The position numbers and the translations under genes are program-made. Shown one piece after another: positions 45,290 to 56,278 of a stretch of 64,000 nt of DNA; positions within the stretch are counted from its first letter, which is position 1, and every line of letters starts with the position of its first letter. The DNA comes from Aradus depressus (lineage: Eukaryota > Arthropoda > Insecta > Hemiptera > Aradidae), in NCBI GenBank assembly GCA_963662175.1, contig OY759223.1:9774249-9838248 (forward strand), read 5' to 3'. The notes below the pieces were generated by a model. The model saw only the letters and a list, made by a program, of their open reading frames with translations, was not told the DNA's origin and did no database searches.

Positions 45290-45510
45290 CATAGGGTAAG
45301 TTATGTTGTCGGTCCAAAATTTGATGCCGAGTTTTCAACGGAATTTTAACGACGACACCTATTGTTTTTCAGCTAAATCGACCAAAGGGAGGGAGTAAAT
45401 TAGGGGAGAGATTTAACACAAAAACTCTAATAACTGCCGATGTAATAAATTGATCGACATGAAATGTCATAATTAAAGTCTAAACCCAATGAGCATAACC
45501 TGTTCGAGTT
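45290..45510 (+). repeat. TCE copy fused to SINE-A
   Basis: Leader remnant, 'gacgacacctattgtttttc', a monomer, then 'aaacccaatgagcataacct' directly joined to SINE-A at 45511. Confidence 0.75.
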
Positions 45511-45672
45511 GATATCGCCTACTACCAGAGCGCTCTTTCGTCGCTTCGGTGCCTCTACTGTGGTAGTCAAAATGTTGCCTACCTAGGTTTAATTACTTAA
45601 CGAGTTCCTGACACCGTATAGGCTCGAGATCATTGATTTACGCACCATCCGAAGGACGGCATGCTCAAGTTT
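45511..45672 (-). mobile_element. SINE-A fragment in a TCE composite
   Basis: Body fragment with the variant 'tcgtcgcttcggtgcctcta'. Both flanks (agcataacctgt and gccagcttttgagcaca) recur at 52766-52975. Confidence 0.8.
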
Positions 45673-45960
45673 TTTTGCCAGCTTTTGAGCACACCGCTAT
45701 ATCAATTCCGTTTGATGACGACGTTTCAAGACTGAAACTAAGTACATATAATTTTTTTTTTAGACGTTTATTTGATTTGTGTGAAAACGGTTGGTTCTAT
45801 GAAAAAATAATCTATTACAAAAAATTTTTTTATGAAATTTCCGACTAATTTTAGTCAAATTTGAAGTATGTTCACAGAATTATATAATTTCAAAGCTTGC
45901 TTCCTTTAACTGCTTAAGAAAATATAGATAGTAATCAATAACCGTTAAATAAACTTAAAG

Positions 45961-46097
45961 AATAATAGGAAACTAAAAAAGAATAATATAAACCAAGTTT
46001 CGAAAAATAATAGGAAACTAAAAAAGAATAATATAAACCAAGTTTCGAAAAATAATAGGAAACTAAAAAAGAATAATATAAACCAAGTTTCGAAAAA
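45961..46097. repeat. 45-bp tandem repeat, three perfect copies
   Basis: Units start 'aataataggaaactaaaaaa' at 45961, 46006 and 46051. Complete identity suggests recent origin. Confidence 0.95.
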
Positions 46098-46639
46098 TAT
46101 ATATCTTATATTTCAATTATAGTACACTGGCAAATAGATATAATACGAGTATATGGTGTTGCTATTTTAACATGTATGCTATTTTATGTACAACATAAAA
46201 TGCGACACATTATATTATGTCGGAATTTATTTTTTTAATGTCTATTATTCATATTATTATTACAATAAATAACAAATCAATATTGGTAAGTGTATTGAGT
46301 TGGGGTGATGCAGCGTTTCTCTACGTCACCTTGACCACGAAATGAGTGTCTGACTTATCCCTCTGTCTCTTATATTTGTGCAATCAACTTCACTGTTTGT
46401 CTCTAAGTCTTATCTGATTTGTTGACTTGAAAAGTTTGATCTCTTAAGTGAATCAAAGTTAATGTACTTAGCTGCTGACGTATTTACTTTGTTATTCTGT
46501 TTGTATGTACTTGAGGTTGTGTTATCCTCGCCACAAGTATTCGGTAAGTGTCTTCTACATTGTGCACTTTACGTTAGTTATTTTATCACAGTTATGTTAT
46601 TACATTGTGATAAAACCGGCTATTTATTTCCCCAATAAG
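46098..46639. other. Unassigned stretch
   Basis: Moderately balanced base composition; no frame or repeat recognised. Confidence 0.4.
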
Positions 46640-47335
46640 TATGAATAAATTATGTACCTCCCTTCCAAAGTCAATCTACCGTTTGTGCTAAAACTCAATA
46701 TTTGATATACATAATGGCATCCGAATCTTCATACTAAATTTTGTGTCGATATATTCATTATATCGGCAGTTATTAGGGTATTTAGGACGAGCCCCTCTTC
46801 TCTGGTCCCCTCTCCCTTTCAACCGATTTCGCGAAAAGTTAATACGTGTCGTTCTAATAAAACTTTGAATTAACATATGAAATTTTGTGTTAATACATTC
46901 ATTACAATGGCGTCTTTATGAGGATTTGAAATTTTATGTCGATACATTCATTACGTCGGCAGTTATTTGAGTTTTTGTGTTAAACCATCAACTAGTCCCC
47001 CTCTTCCCTTTGGCCAATTTGACTAAAAATCGATAGGTGTAGTCTTTATGGGGTTCTGGACCCCCGTATAACATTGTTAATACATTCATTACAATGGCGT
47101 CTTTATGAGGGTTTGAAGTTAAATTTGAAATTTTATGTCGATACATTCATTACGTCGGCAGTTCTTTGAGTTTTTGTGTTAAGCCATCAACTCGTCCCCC
47201 TCTTCCCTTTGGCCAATTTGGCTAAAAATCGATAGGTGTAGTCTTTATGGGGTTCTGGACCCCCATATAACATTTTATGTCGATATCTTCATTCTATTGG
47301 GAGAGGTCGTGATCATAGACTCATACATAGACAGA
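46640..47335 (-). repeat. TCE copy with a 187-bp internal duplication
   Basis: Monomer-containing blocks starting at 46901 and 47088 ('attacaatggcgtctttatg') are about 187 bases apart and nearly identical, which indicates a recent expansion of the tandem core. Confidence 0.85.
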
Positions 47336-48282
47336 ATATTCTTTTTTTCACCATTTTTTTAAAAATCAGGTGGTTAGAGAGCCTGCATTTCCAGTGAAAA
47401 CTCAACATTGAAATTTTTAAAATTTGGAGGAAGGGAAAATTGTTGATGAATCATGGAAATAATCTGCAACTTTTTTTGAACATCTACCGGGTTGTGATTT
47501 TCAATGAGATGTTCCAATATTGGTGTAAAGCCATAAACACTTCAAGTTCTACTCCGTCTGTCTACTCAACAAATAATCGAACAGCAAGCTTGGCATCTTG
47601 CCGTAAGTGTAGTCAATTTTCCTTTTACGCGGTCCTGTGAGGCTTTTCGGTCGCAGACATGACCAAGTGAGCTTCTTTACTCTCCAGTTCTCTTAAGAAG
47701 TGGGCACAGAACTGAGGGTGAAGAGGGCGGAAAGCAATATGTAATTGTTTTCAAAGAATATACCTATATATTGTTCGATTTGTAAACAAACATTACATTA
47801 CTTCGAGTTATCGAGTCTCCAGGTAATCCCATCTCCAGTTGGTATTTTCATTTCGAGTAGGCTCAGTTTCGAGTAAACGAGATCAATTTTACTTATGAAT
47901 TGGGAAATGGATTTTTTTCGAGTTATTGAGTTTTTCGACATCGGTTTTCGTGTTATATATCGAGTTTTGACTGTATTTCTTATATAATATATTTAGTAGA
48001 GCTGAGTGGTCAGAAGTAGAACCTTGTGTGTATAGAGGTGCCAAGAAAAGAAATCCTTGAGAGTCCCCCGATTATCTGACATATTCTGCGTAATCTCAGA
48101 TGGCTTGCCATTTTCAACCTTGAAATAGTCTTCTCTTTTTACATGAATTCCTTCTCTAGTATTGAGAGAGGAAATCCTAGTGGCAGGAAATCAGATGTTC
48201 CAAGAACCACTTTATATTTACATGAGGTTCGTCGAAAGGTGCTCCTTAAGTAAGCGATTACTGATTTATATTTGAAATAAGT
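47336..48282. other. Unassigned stretch with a possible Tigger-type right end
   Basis: At 47935-47973 the sequence 'tatatcgagttttgactg' followed by TA reads, reversed, as a CAGTCAAAACTCG terminus. A clear left end was not found. Confidence 0.35.
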
Positions 48283-48622
48283 TCATTCAATAGTTGAACA
48301 GTAATAGGACTGCCCACATCCCATGTTCCCATAGGTCATTACATTTCCTATATTAAGGAAAACGTATGAACCAAATGTCAGGTGGTTTGGAATGTCCGAT
48401 AATAAGCTGAAGGTTATCCACTTGAGTCTGGAACACTTCAATGAGAGACGAAAGTGTGGAAGAGGTAATTTTGTCTGGGCACACCAGGCTAACCCACGGA
48501 CTCTGTACCAGTCCTGTCGCAAAAAAACTGTCCTTATTTGTTTGTATAATCAGCATAGCGCGGTTTTGTTCTCCAAGATACAATGTTACAGAAGGAAGGT
48601 TGTCCAACCAATTCTGTAACAT
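48283..48622 (-). pseudogene. Possible LINE endonuclease remnant
   Basis: The minus-strand frame NRAMLIIQTNKDSFFATGLV continues toward a degenerate GNVMTYGNMGCG in another frame. This loosely resembles the APE-type endonuclease pattern R.C......LV......V...N.H...WGS of Jockey and R1 LINEs. Its strand is opposite to the RT fragment 300 bases to the right, so the two are not one copy. Low confidence; it could be chance. Confidence 0.3.
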
Positions 48623-48904
48623 ACAGAGAGATGAGTAAAACAGGTGATAATTGATAACAGTCTGACTTCACATCATTGTCATTGTTCGAAAACCGATAGG
48701 GGTAAATATCTTGAGCACGACGTCATTTGGATGGGTCAGACACATCTTTACCGAATGCGTAGCATATAGTCCCCAGAGAGAGAATTTCAACCTTCCGGTG
48801 GATATTTCCGAAATATTATCTGATGACAACCTCCAAAATTACACAACTATTTAATTTTCTGCATCTCACAAACATTTCCTATCCATCCTCAGACATTACT
48901 GACG

Positions 48905-49350
48905 ACTTGCGCTGACGACACAACAATCCTGATCCTGCTGTAGCCTCACTCATCCTTCAGGAGCCTCTCACTGAAATAGAGAGGTGGTGTAACCTCTGGA
49001 AAATTAAATTAAATGTGCAAATATGTGTTCAAGTCACATTTACTTTGTTCTCCCGTCATCATTACCAACATCCTGATTCCCTCTTCAAACCAAGTTCGCT
49101 ATCTCGAGTTTTACCTAGGCAGTAGACTTACGTGGAACCCACATACACGACAAGAACTGAATCGAAGATACGAACTGTTACGTCGACTACTTGGGACAAA
49201 AATCAAAACTGACTACTAACAACAAACTTAAGATTTAGAATACATTATACGTCCAATTTGGATCTACTGACTCGAACTTTAGGATACAGCTAAACAATCC
49301 AACATCAATCGTATCCAAGCATTCCAAAAATTACATATTCTCATAGTTAT
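48905..49350 (+). pseudogene. Jockey-like LINE reverse transcriptase fragment, frameshifted
   Basis: The RT catalytic box is visible as ADDTTIL (GCTGACGAC at 48911-48919). After a frameshift it continues as NPDPAVASLILQEPLTEIER, then WCNLWKIKLN, VQVTFTL, NQVRYLEFYLGSRLTWNPH and RRYELLRRLLGTK. That is the expected order for Jockey-clade RT motifs 5-7 and the thumb region. A further shift leads to IRPIWIY and INRIQAFQKLHILI. The copy is cut at its right end by the Helitron-like element starting at 49358. Confidence 0.8.
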
Positions 49351-49781
49351 CATCATATCTATAAAGCTGAAAATGTCTGTATGTTGTACCGCTATAGCTC
49401 ACGAACGGCTTGATGGATTTGATTAATTTTTTTTTAAATTTGTTTGTCATCGTCTGTGGAAGGTTATAGGCGTATTAGTACCTCAATATCTGGTCTATCC
49501 CAGCATCCACCCACGCAATCTTTGTATCTCGAAAACCATTGCAACGATTAATGAGAAATCTTTTTGAATAAATTAGTTTTAGCTCCAAAGCTAGCGTTAC
49601 TACAGTTGAAGGACTATAAGCCTTATTCCGTATGAATAATTGAAAATTATAACATCATGAATGTACTGTCGAGGAACTGAATAGCCTTATAGGAGATATT
49701 GGGAGAAAATGGACTTGAAAAATAAAATAAAACTGGTTTATTTAATATATTGTCTAATTTCACTAACTATATATACATGGG

Positions 49782-49810
49782 AGTACTTTCGGTATTTCTA
49801 CCATCCTCAG
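49782..49810 (-). ncRNA. Hammerhead-like motif, inverted partner of the 49.9-kb copy
   Basis: Same core on the minus strand: CTGAGGA (49804-49810), stem II tacc/ggta, GAAA (49787-49790), palindrome agtact (49782-49787). It lies in a 112-bp arm (49709-49820) that is the exact reverse complement of 49903-50014. The long helix of stem I is not available on this side because the left copy lacks the matching partner strand. Confidence 0.5.
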
Positions 49811-49885
49811 CCAAAAGCATAAGAGATAAGACTGTAATAAGAATGGACTTGAAAAATAAAATAAAACTGGTTTATTTAATATATT

Positions 49886-49971
49886 GTCTAATTTCACTAA
49901 CTATGCTTTTGGCTGAGGATGGTAGAAATACCGAAAGTACTCCCATGTATATATAGTTAGTGAAATTAGAC
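49886..49971 (+). ncRNA. Hammerhead-ribozyme-like motif (best locus)
   Basis: CTGAGGA (49913-49919), one extra T, stem II GGTA with a GAAA loop and TACC (49921-49932), then GAAA (49933-49936). A self-complementary AGTACT (49936-49941) would form stem III between two molecules. C (49942) is the expected cleavage position. Stem I has TGG/CCA next to the core (49910-49912 with 49943-49945), an internal loop, then 19 perfect pairs (49886-49904 with 49953-49971). All invariant hammerhead core bases are present. The only departure is the extra T after A9. Activity is unproven. Confidence 0.65.
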
Positions 49972-50105
49972 AATATATTAAATAAACCAGTTTTATTTTA
50001 TTTTTCAAGTCCATTTGAATTATTTCACAATATCTCTGCAATAATGTCAGTTTTCATTGGGAGAAAAGCCAAAGTTTCCCGGGCAACGCCGGGTATTACT
50101 GCTAG

Positions 50106-50757
50106 TAGAAAATAAAAAATAAAAACAAAAAATTATAATAACAAATAAGTTATTAACAATAATTGTTAATATAAAAATAAATACATATCGACATGTTTTT
50201 AATAGAAAGCGAAATAAATTAGTGAACAAAAACAATTCAAAATATATTTAAACAATGAGAGAAAGGCAGAAAAATAGTAAAATAGTAGTAGCCATAACAC
50301 AAAAATAAAGACAGTTTTCCAGCTAGATAATTAGTTAAAATCATATCTGTGATAATTTTTTTAAACTAAAACAATAATAAATTTACAAGAATAATTCCAT
50401 TATAAAATAAAATGAACTTGTTTTGGGACGTTAATTTTTCATCAGGCTTATGGCCCATTATTTATTCTAATAATGAAACTGTCTAAAAAGTCGCCTAGGC
50501 TGAAATACAGTTTTAGTTTTAATAGATTTACGAGGTATCCAAATACATTATTTATTCAAGGTAGTTTAATTTAGGTTATTTAAACATCGTTATTAAACAC
50601 CATCTATATTTTGGCATTAATGCTCGATATAAATTCTACTGTGGACATAATTTTCATTTTGTTCTAAGCAAATAGTAAAGATAATTAGTACAATTTTTAC
50701 CAGAGATATTACAGTCTACCGAGAACTTCTCTCTTTAGAATTATGTGAGAAAATAAT
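50106..50757. other. Unassigned AT-rich stretch
   Basis: Contains 'cgttaatttttcatcaggct' near 50431, a possible CTGATGA scrap on the minus strand. No ORF. Confidence 0.35.
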
Positions 50758-51008
50758 ATATTAACTGAACTCAAGATCGCGGGTTCGAACGGCCGAGGCT
50801 GGGAGGTGAAAAAAACTTTGAGCACACCTTTGAAAAGGACGTTAAGCAATTGCCCCGAGACAGTGCGATGTAAGGTACCTCGATAAAGACCCCTACCCTT
50901 AGGTAACTAAATTTAGGACTCCTACAGTAGAGTCGTGCTCACGAAAGAGCGCTCTGGTAGTAGGCGATATGACCTCATAGTTAAAGCCCGGGCATGAGTC
51001 ACAATAAC
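50758..51008 (+). mobile_element. SINE-A copy, A box end missing
   Basis: B box ggttcgaac and shortened body; ends 'catgagtcacaataac'. Confidence 0.8.
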
Positions 51009-51184
51009 TATCAAAATATTTTCCCCTGCCAACAAGTTCCCGAATTGGACTGTTCATTGGATTTTGGAAACCATCAACACAATATAAGTTCGTAAAAACA
51101 ATTATAATAGTGAATATAAAGACAAACGTATGTTTTTTAAAAAATATTGTCTATTTCACAAAATATTTAAAATACCTATATGAG

Positions 51185-51213
51185 AGTACTTTTGGTATTG
51201 CTACCATCTTCAG
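51185..51213 (-). ncRNA. Hammerhead-like motif, decayed core
   Basis: On the minus strand: CTGAAGA (51207-51213), extra T, GGTA-GCAA-TACC stem II, AAAA in place of GAAA (51190-51193), palindrome AGTACT (51185-51190), then stem I bases TGG/TCA. It is a close relative of the 49.9-kb motif with the catalytic G12 replaced by A, so it is expected to be inactive. The left flank shares 'aaatattgtctatttcac' with the other units. Confidence 0.5.
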
Positions 51214-51282
51214 CCATGACTTTACAAATCTATATTATATATTCTCATATGATTCTAAACAAACTTTCTATCAACCACATTT

Positions 51283-51487
51283 TTACAGACCACTCTCCCT
51301 CCCTTTCAAAAACATTTCATATTGGCATTACTGTGTATATGAAAGTAATCTGTTAGTATCAACAGTTGTTTTTGTTTCATTGTACAGCGTGATTCTGAGA
51401 GCGACTTTCTTATACCTAGCAAAGCCTGTTTGAAATGAATTTGAGAAGGGGGAGGATAATTGATCCGTAAAAACGTGGTTGGTATAT
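51283..51487 (+). repeat. Family E repeat
   Basis: A diverged copy of 54535-54725; shared landmarks 'ccactctccctccctttcaa', 'agtaatctgttagtatcaac', 'tgtttgaaatga'. Unclassified. Confidence 0.6.
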
Positions 51488-52499
51488 GGAAGTATTTTGT
51501 AACCTTTTTAGATAAAAACTTCCAATAATAAAAATATAATTTAAAATTCGTTACAGTTTAAACATTACTTAGAAATATTTCCTATGTAAATTTAGAGGAG
51601 AGATTTTTGATTAATTTATAAACATAAGCGGTATCTTTCAAAATGTACTTAGGCCCTGAAGTGAAATCGTCTCAATCTTCGTCCGATTTCGGCCAAAATC
51701 TAATCAGTTCGTGATTTAGCTCATGTGATATATGTTCAAATTTCAACAATCATCCCTGACTTTGAACACTCACAAAACTCGAATCTCGGATTTTTGCACA
51801 ATTAGTATACTTACTTATACTAAAGGTCCAAGAAAGTAAAAAAAAAAGAAAAAGGCAAATAATAGTTTTTTTTAATATCATGGATGATTTTAATTTATTC
51901 ATGCTTGACACTTGAATGTATGAGTTTCTTTTAAACTGATCCCAAATCGGGAAAAGTTCCTTATCATTTTTGTACGAACGAGTTTTCGGTTTACTTAGAT
52001 GAAACAAACTTATAAAAAAATACGAAGGTGCCTGTATTTATGGAGGGTTTTCTCGTTATATCTCTTAAAGCTGACATATTGTAAAATGTTAATATTGTCT
52101 ACAAGTTCTGCTTGAAACTCGTTATTAGAGTTTCAATCTTGGTCGTTGGAAACTTGAAATATATTATTATTTAATAAATTGTTTACCCTTTATTACAGTG
52201 GCCATTTACTGGATGCAACGACATGACCTTGTTCATTTTATTTTTATTACTTTTTTTTATTAGATCTTTTCATTTCTTTATAGTTTGTGCAAATAGTCTA
52301 ATGGATATTTGATTATAACAGAAAGAGGACGGATAATGAGTGAGTCACGAACCGTGCTGTCCTTCTGTTTTATCTCAGTGGATTCAGTATATTCGCTCAC
52401 TGAGCCTTTCAAAGCCGGAACTACACTTTGTCACATATTGACCAAAACGTGTCGGTAAACAATGAAATATGTCGCGGAGACTAGTTCATGGTCCACTTG
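51488..52499. other. Unassigned stretch
   Basis: Apart from a reversed TCE-subfamily piece at 51640-51790 nothing was recognised. Confidence 0.4.
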
Positions 52500-53115
52500 A
52501 TGTACGATGTATATAGCAAGTTATATGTAATCGGACAAAAATTTGGTGTTGTGCTTTCACCAGAATTTAATGTTTTCTCGGCACCCCGGTTGTGAGTATG
52601 TGTCTGGAAGACACATATTGATTTTCAGCCAAATCAACCAAAGAGACGAGGTGATTAGTATTACTATAATAACAGCCCACGTAATAAATGTATCGACATG
52701 AAATTTCATAATTAAAGTCTAAACCCAATGAGCATAACCTGTCAAATTTCAGTCTTATATATATAGGCTTTAACTACGAGTTCATATCGCTTACTACCAG
52801 AGCGCTCTTTCGTCGCTTCGGTGCCTCTACTGTGGGAGTCAAAATGTTTCCAACTTAGGTTTAATTACTTAATTACCTAGATTAAGGGGTCTTTAACGAG
52901 TACCTGACATCGCACAGGCTCGAGACCATTGATTTACGTACCATCCGAAGGACGGCATGCTCAAGGTTTTTTGCCAGCTTTTGAGCACAATGTTATCAGA
53001 AATTGATGTATATTTAATGGTTTAATGATACTTTAATACTATATACATTATTTAACAATTGGAAAGCTTCTATATTCCAACTTTATGTGTATAATTATGT
53101 AATAAGTTACAGTAC
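52500..53115 (+). repeat. TCE copy fused to SINE-A
   Basis: TCE leader and one monomer (52500-52765), then the SINE-A fragment and the same right flank as at 45.5 kb (gccagcttttgagcaca). Confidence 0.75.
52766..52975 (-). mobile_element. SINE-A fragment in a TCE composite (sister of 45.5 kb)
   Basis: Same truncation point (caaggttttttgccagctt) and same 'tcgcttcggtgcctc' variant as the 45.5-kb copy, but a more complete body. Confidence 0.8.
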
Positions 53116-53635
53116 AAACATTCTACATTGTGTTTTCACCGAAATTTCAAATTTTCCGACATCCAGATTCCAAAAATTAAAAAAAAAAAAATCTGTCTGT
53201 GTGTCTGGAAGACACCTACTGATTTTCATCCAAATGAGCCAAAGAGACGAAGTGATTAGAGGGAAGCTTAACACAAAAATTTTAATAATTGCCGTTGTAA
53301 TGGATGTTTAGACACGGAATTTCATATGTATATTCAAGGTTCTATAAGGACGACATACATTCATTTTCAACGGAAACAGCCGAAGAGGGAAAACCAGAGG
53401 GGCTCATTTCAAAAATCCCAATAACTGCCGATGTAATAAATTTACCGACATGAAATTTTATATTTAAATTCAAAACCCAATAAGGATGGCACCTATTAAT
53501 GTTCCGTGCAATCGGTCGAAGGAAAAGGGGGCAAGAAACGCAAAATGTAGTACGCTTTGGAGAGAGAGCAACAACTTAATTGATGAATTAATGCTGGGGA
53601 AGTACATAGCCGGCGATTCACCGACGACTTTTTTG
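53115..53635 (+). repeat. TCE copy, near full length
   Basis: Leader from 'gtgttttcaccgaaatttc', monomers at about 53292 and 53427, then 'gctggggaagtacatagccg' and the 3' hairpin ending 'cgacgactttttt'. One of the best 3' ends. Confidence 0.85.
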
Positions 53636-53715
53636 TTACAATGTTTTGGAACTTTATAAAGTCAATGGGAGCTTAATTTTCAAAGACTAGTAATATACAC
53701 TTGAGCGGATGAAAT

Positions 53716-53976
53716 AGTTATTGTGACTCATATCGGGGCTTTAACTTCGAGGTCATATCGCCTACTACCAGAGCTTTCGTTACTCTGGTGGACATGAGCC
53801 CGACTCTAATTGAGTGCTAAATTTTGCCTACCCTAAATTTTTATTCATCTAGGATAGGGGTCTTTAACGAGTACCTGACATCGCACAAGTTCGAGACCAT
53901 CGCTTAACATCCAATCCGAAGGACGGCGTGCTTTCTTTTTTTCTACCCCCTCATAAAATATATTAAGGGCTTCGGC
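53716..53976 (-). mobile_element. SINE-A copy, head missing
   Basis: From the tail (gactcatatcggggcttta) to 'tattaagggcttcggct'. Confidence 0.8.
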
Positions 53977-54534
53977 TTAGCTAGGCTTAGGTTGGTATAA
54001 AAAAGTCCTGTTCTAAAGGCCACATTACATATATTTTGACATGCATGAATTTTCTCTTACCTTCATGTATACGCATATAATCTTTCCCGTTTTTTAGCGT
54101 ATTTGAATATGAGCTATGTGCTCGCTCAGTTGGTAAGACCTACGGAGATGTCTCAAGATGTTTCTTGAACACGATTTAGGGGTCGTTCATTTTACATCAC
54201 ATATATGTGTCCGTTCGCGCGGTAGCTTCACAACGCTCATTTCGATTTCTAGTTGGTTTGTGTTTTTCCCTCCTTTAAAGAAATTCGCATTCATCTATAT
54301 TGATTATGGTCTAACCTTTTCACGTTTTTTTTTACTGCAATTCGGAATCCTACTCTTTTAATCAGACTAATGGTGTGATGCGTTCGTGACCAAGAAATAA
54401 TTCGAACCTTGGAGAGTCTTGGGGGGAGGGGGGTTAGCTTTCCTTAACTGGATATTCTTCATTATTATAATAAGCTACCATGGAAGGCAAAACAATATAT
54501 ATACTTATATGATGACGTTTATATACCAATCACT
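53977..54534. other. Unassigned stretch
   Basis: A short frame at 54158-54361 has no motif. No repeat was recognised. Confidence 0.4.
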
Positions 54535-54725
54535 ACAATCACTCTCCCCTCTCAAATTAATTTCAAACTGACATTACTGTTAAATGGCATTATATGTTAA
54601 AGTAATGTGTTGGCATCAGCTGTTTTCTTTGTTTCTTTCTTCAGCGTATTTCTGAGAGTTACTTCTTATACCCTGTATAACAGTTTGAAATGATGAAGGT
54701 AGATTGATCTGGGAAAAAGTGGTTA
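54535..54725 (+). repeat. Family E repeat
   Basis: Partner of 51283-51487 (gtaatgtgttggcatcagct, cagtttgaaatgatgaagg). Confidence 0.6.
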
Positions 54726-54974
54726 GTTTAAAAAAGTTTTGTTATCGCCAAATCATTTTTCTTAAGAACTATGCTTTTCCTCTTTACTTGCATGCTTATT
54801 GGCACTAGATTAGTTTCTTCAGTCCTTGAAAACGTTCTGAGCTTCTTACGCGTTGCTACTTTTTTTGATAGGATAGTCTTACGTTATGCATGTAGAGTAT
54901 CCTTCGGAATAATGGTCATGTTCGTCTAAATTTTCAAGCGCCAAAACACGAAAGCTGGCCAAAAAAAAAAATTG

Positions 54975-55405
54975 TCGGTAAATCACCGGTAAGGAGGACA
55001 TTGCGTATCTATTATATATCCAGAACGAATTAATAAATTAAACTTTCTCTCCCCTCAAATATCAGTCGATCGTTTGTGCTAATATTCAACAGTTAGTTGA
55101 CTTACATAGTCGATAAATTGATTATATCGGCTGTTATTAGGGTTTTTTGAATTCAGCCCCCTCCCCTGAACCCTCTTCCCATCTGCCGATTTTGCTGTAA
55201 ATTTATGTGTCGTCCTCATAGTGTTCTGGATTCACATATAAAATTTCATGTTGATTCATTCTATCGGAAATTATCGTATTCACAGACAGATGTTTTTCCA
55301 TATTTGGAATCTAGAGGTCGGAAACCATGAAATTCCCTCGAAAACTCCGTATCGGATTTTTGACCGATTATATAACTTCCCCTCTACTTCGTATGGGCCG
55401 TGGGA
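54975..55405 (-). repeat. TCE copy with both ends
   Basis: From the 3' hairpin (attgtcggtaaatcaccgg) preceded by A11, through the shortened core, to the reversed 5' hairpin (cttcccctctacttcgtatg). Confidence 0.85.
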
Positions 55406-55689
55406 ACTTAAAAAGCGAAAAATAACAGTTTTAGATACCTCTGGCATCTTGCGAACAGAGCCTGCTAGATGTCCTACCATCTGCCGGAACCAACCCACAT
55501 TTTTCTTTAATTCTATCTCTATAAAGATTCATATTGTCAGTTATTTATTTATTTTAGGATATTTACGTTCATTTACTTTTTTTTTGTCGAAATTTATCTC
55601 CTGACTTGCTCAATGCTCAAGATGAAGAAGAATTAATGTTATTGTTTTATTTACCAGTCGGCTTTGTTCCCTCGGAGAGTTACTTTGTT

Positions 55690-55960
55690 ATACTATAGTA
55701 TAAGGAAGTATTGTAATCGTGCGAAAATCCGAGATCGAGTTTTCGACGATTTATACGTTTCAACCCCCCCCCCCCCCCCCCCCGGAATATGTTTAAACTG
55801 TTTTCGCGATGATTGTGCTTGAATATGTGATTGGAATGTTGTGAGCGCTCTATCGCAAAAACGAATGTATCTATTTACTTGGAATTTGGAATGTTGGAGT
55901 CACATATGCTAATTCAGATCTGATTAGATTTTGGCCGAAATCGGACGAACATTGAAAGCA
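55690..55960 (+). repeat. TCE-related subfamily
   Basis: Same 5' design (tatactatagtataaggaag) but a different leader ('gagatcgagttttcgacg') and a C20 run at 55764-55783. Related pieces lie near 1440-1570 and, reversed, 51640-51790. Confidence 0.6.
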
Positions 55961-55968
55961 CTTATAGA

Positions 55969-56212
55969 TACCGGTTGAGGCCCTTAGGTTTTTTATCCGG
56001 GAGGTAAAAAAAACCTTGTACAGGCCGTCCTTCGGACGAGATGTTAAGCGATGGTCCTGAGCCTGTACGATGTCAGATACTTGTTAAAGACCCATTACCG
56101 TAGGTGAGTAAAAATTTAGGACTCCCATAATCGGGCTTATGGCCACAAAAGAGCGCTCTGGTAGTAGGCGATATGATCTCGTAGTCAAAGCCCGGGCATG
56201 AGTCACAATAAA
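55969..56212 (+). mobile_element. SINE-A copy, head truncated
   Basis: From 'gaggcccttaggtttttt' to 'catgagtcacaataa'. Confidence 0.8.
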
Positions 56213-56278
56213 TAACCATACATTATCGTAAGTTTATTTCTTGGTTTGTAGGCGTTTGTAGTGGACTCCAATAATATA

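Larger units (their letters stand above)
49709..50014. repeat. Inverted-repeat unit (112-bp perfect arms) carrying hammerhead-like cores
   Basis: The arms are 49709-49820 and 49903-50014. The spacer contains a second partial copy of the left arm (from 49843), so 49843-50014 alone also folds into a long hairpin. The arms start atggacttgaaaaataaa and contain 'ttgtctaatttcac', a phrase shared with the units at 35.8, 51.1 and 57.3 kb. It sits wholly inside the Helitron-like element. Confidence 0.85.
49358..50105 (+). mobile_element. Non-autonomous Helitron-like element (748 bp)
   Basis: The left end begins TCTATAAAGCTGAAAATG after an A. The right end has a GC-rich hairpin (cccgggcaacgccggg, 50078-50093), then tattactgCTAG, followed by T at 50106. 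Helitrons start with TC, end with CTRR about 10 bases after a hairpin, and insert between A and T without TSD; all of these are met. There is no Rep/helicase. The interior holds an inverted-repeat hammerhead-like unit (49709-50014). The left end cuts a LINE fragment. Confidence 0.75.

Noticed and set aside
49358..50105. Retroviral or other viral insertion
   Set aside because: No gag, pol, env or viral motif was seen anywhere in the window.
50425..50455. Hammerhead-like motif on the minus strand (CTGATGA)
   Set aside because: No GAAA box or stem II follows.
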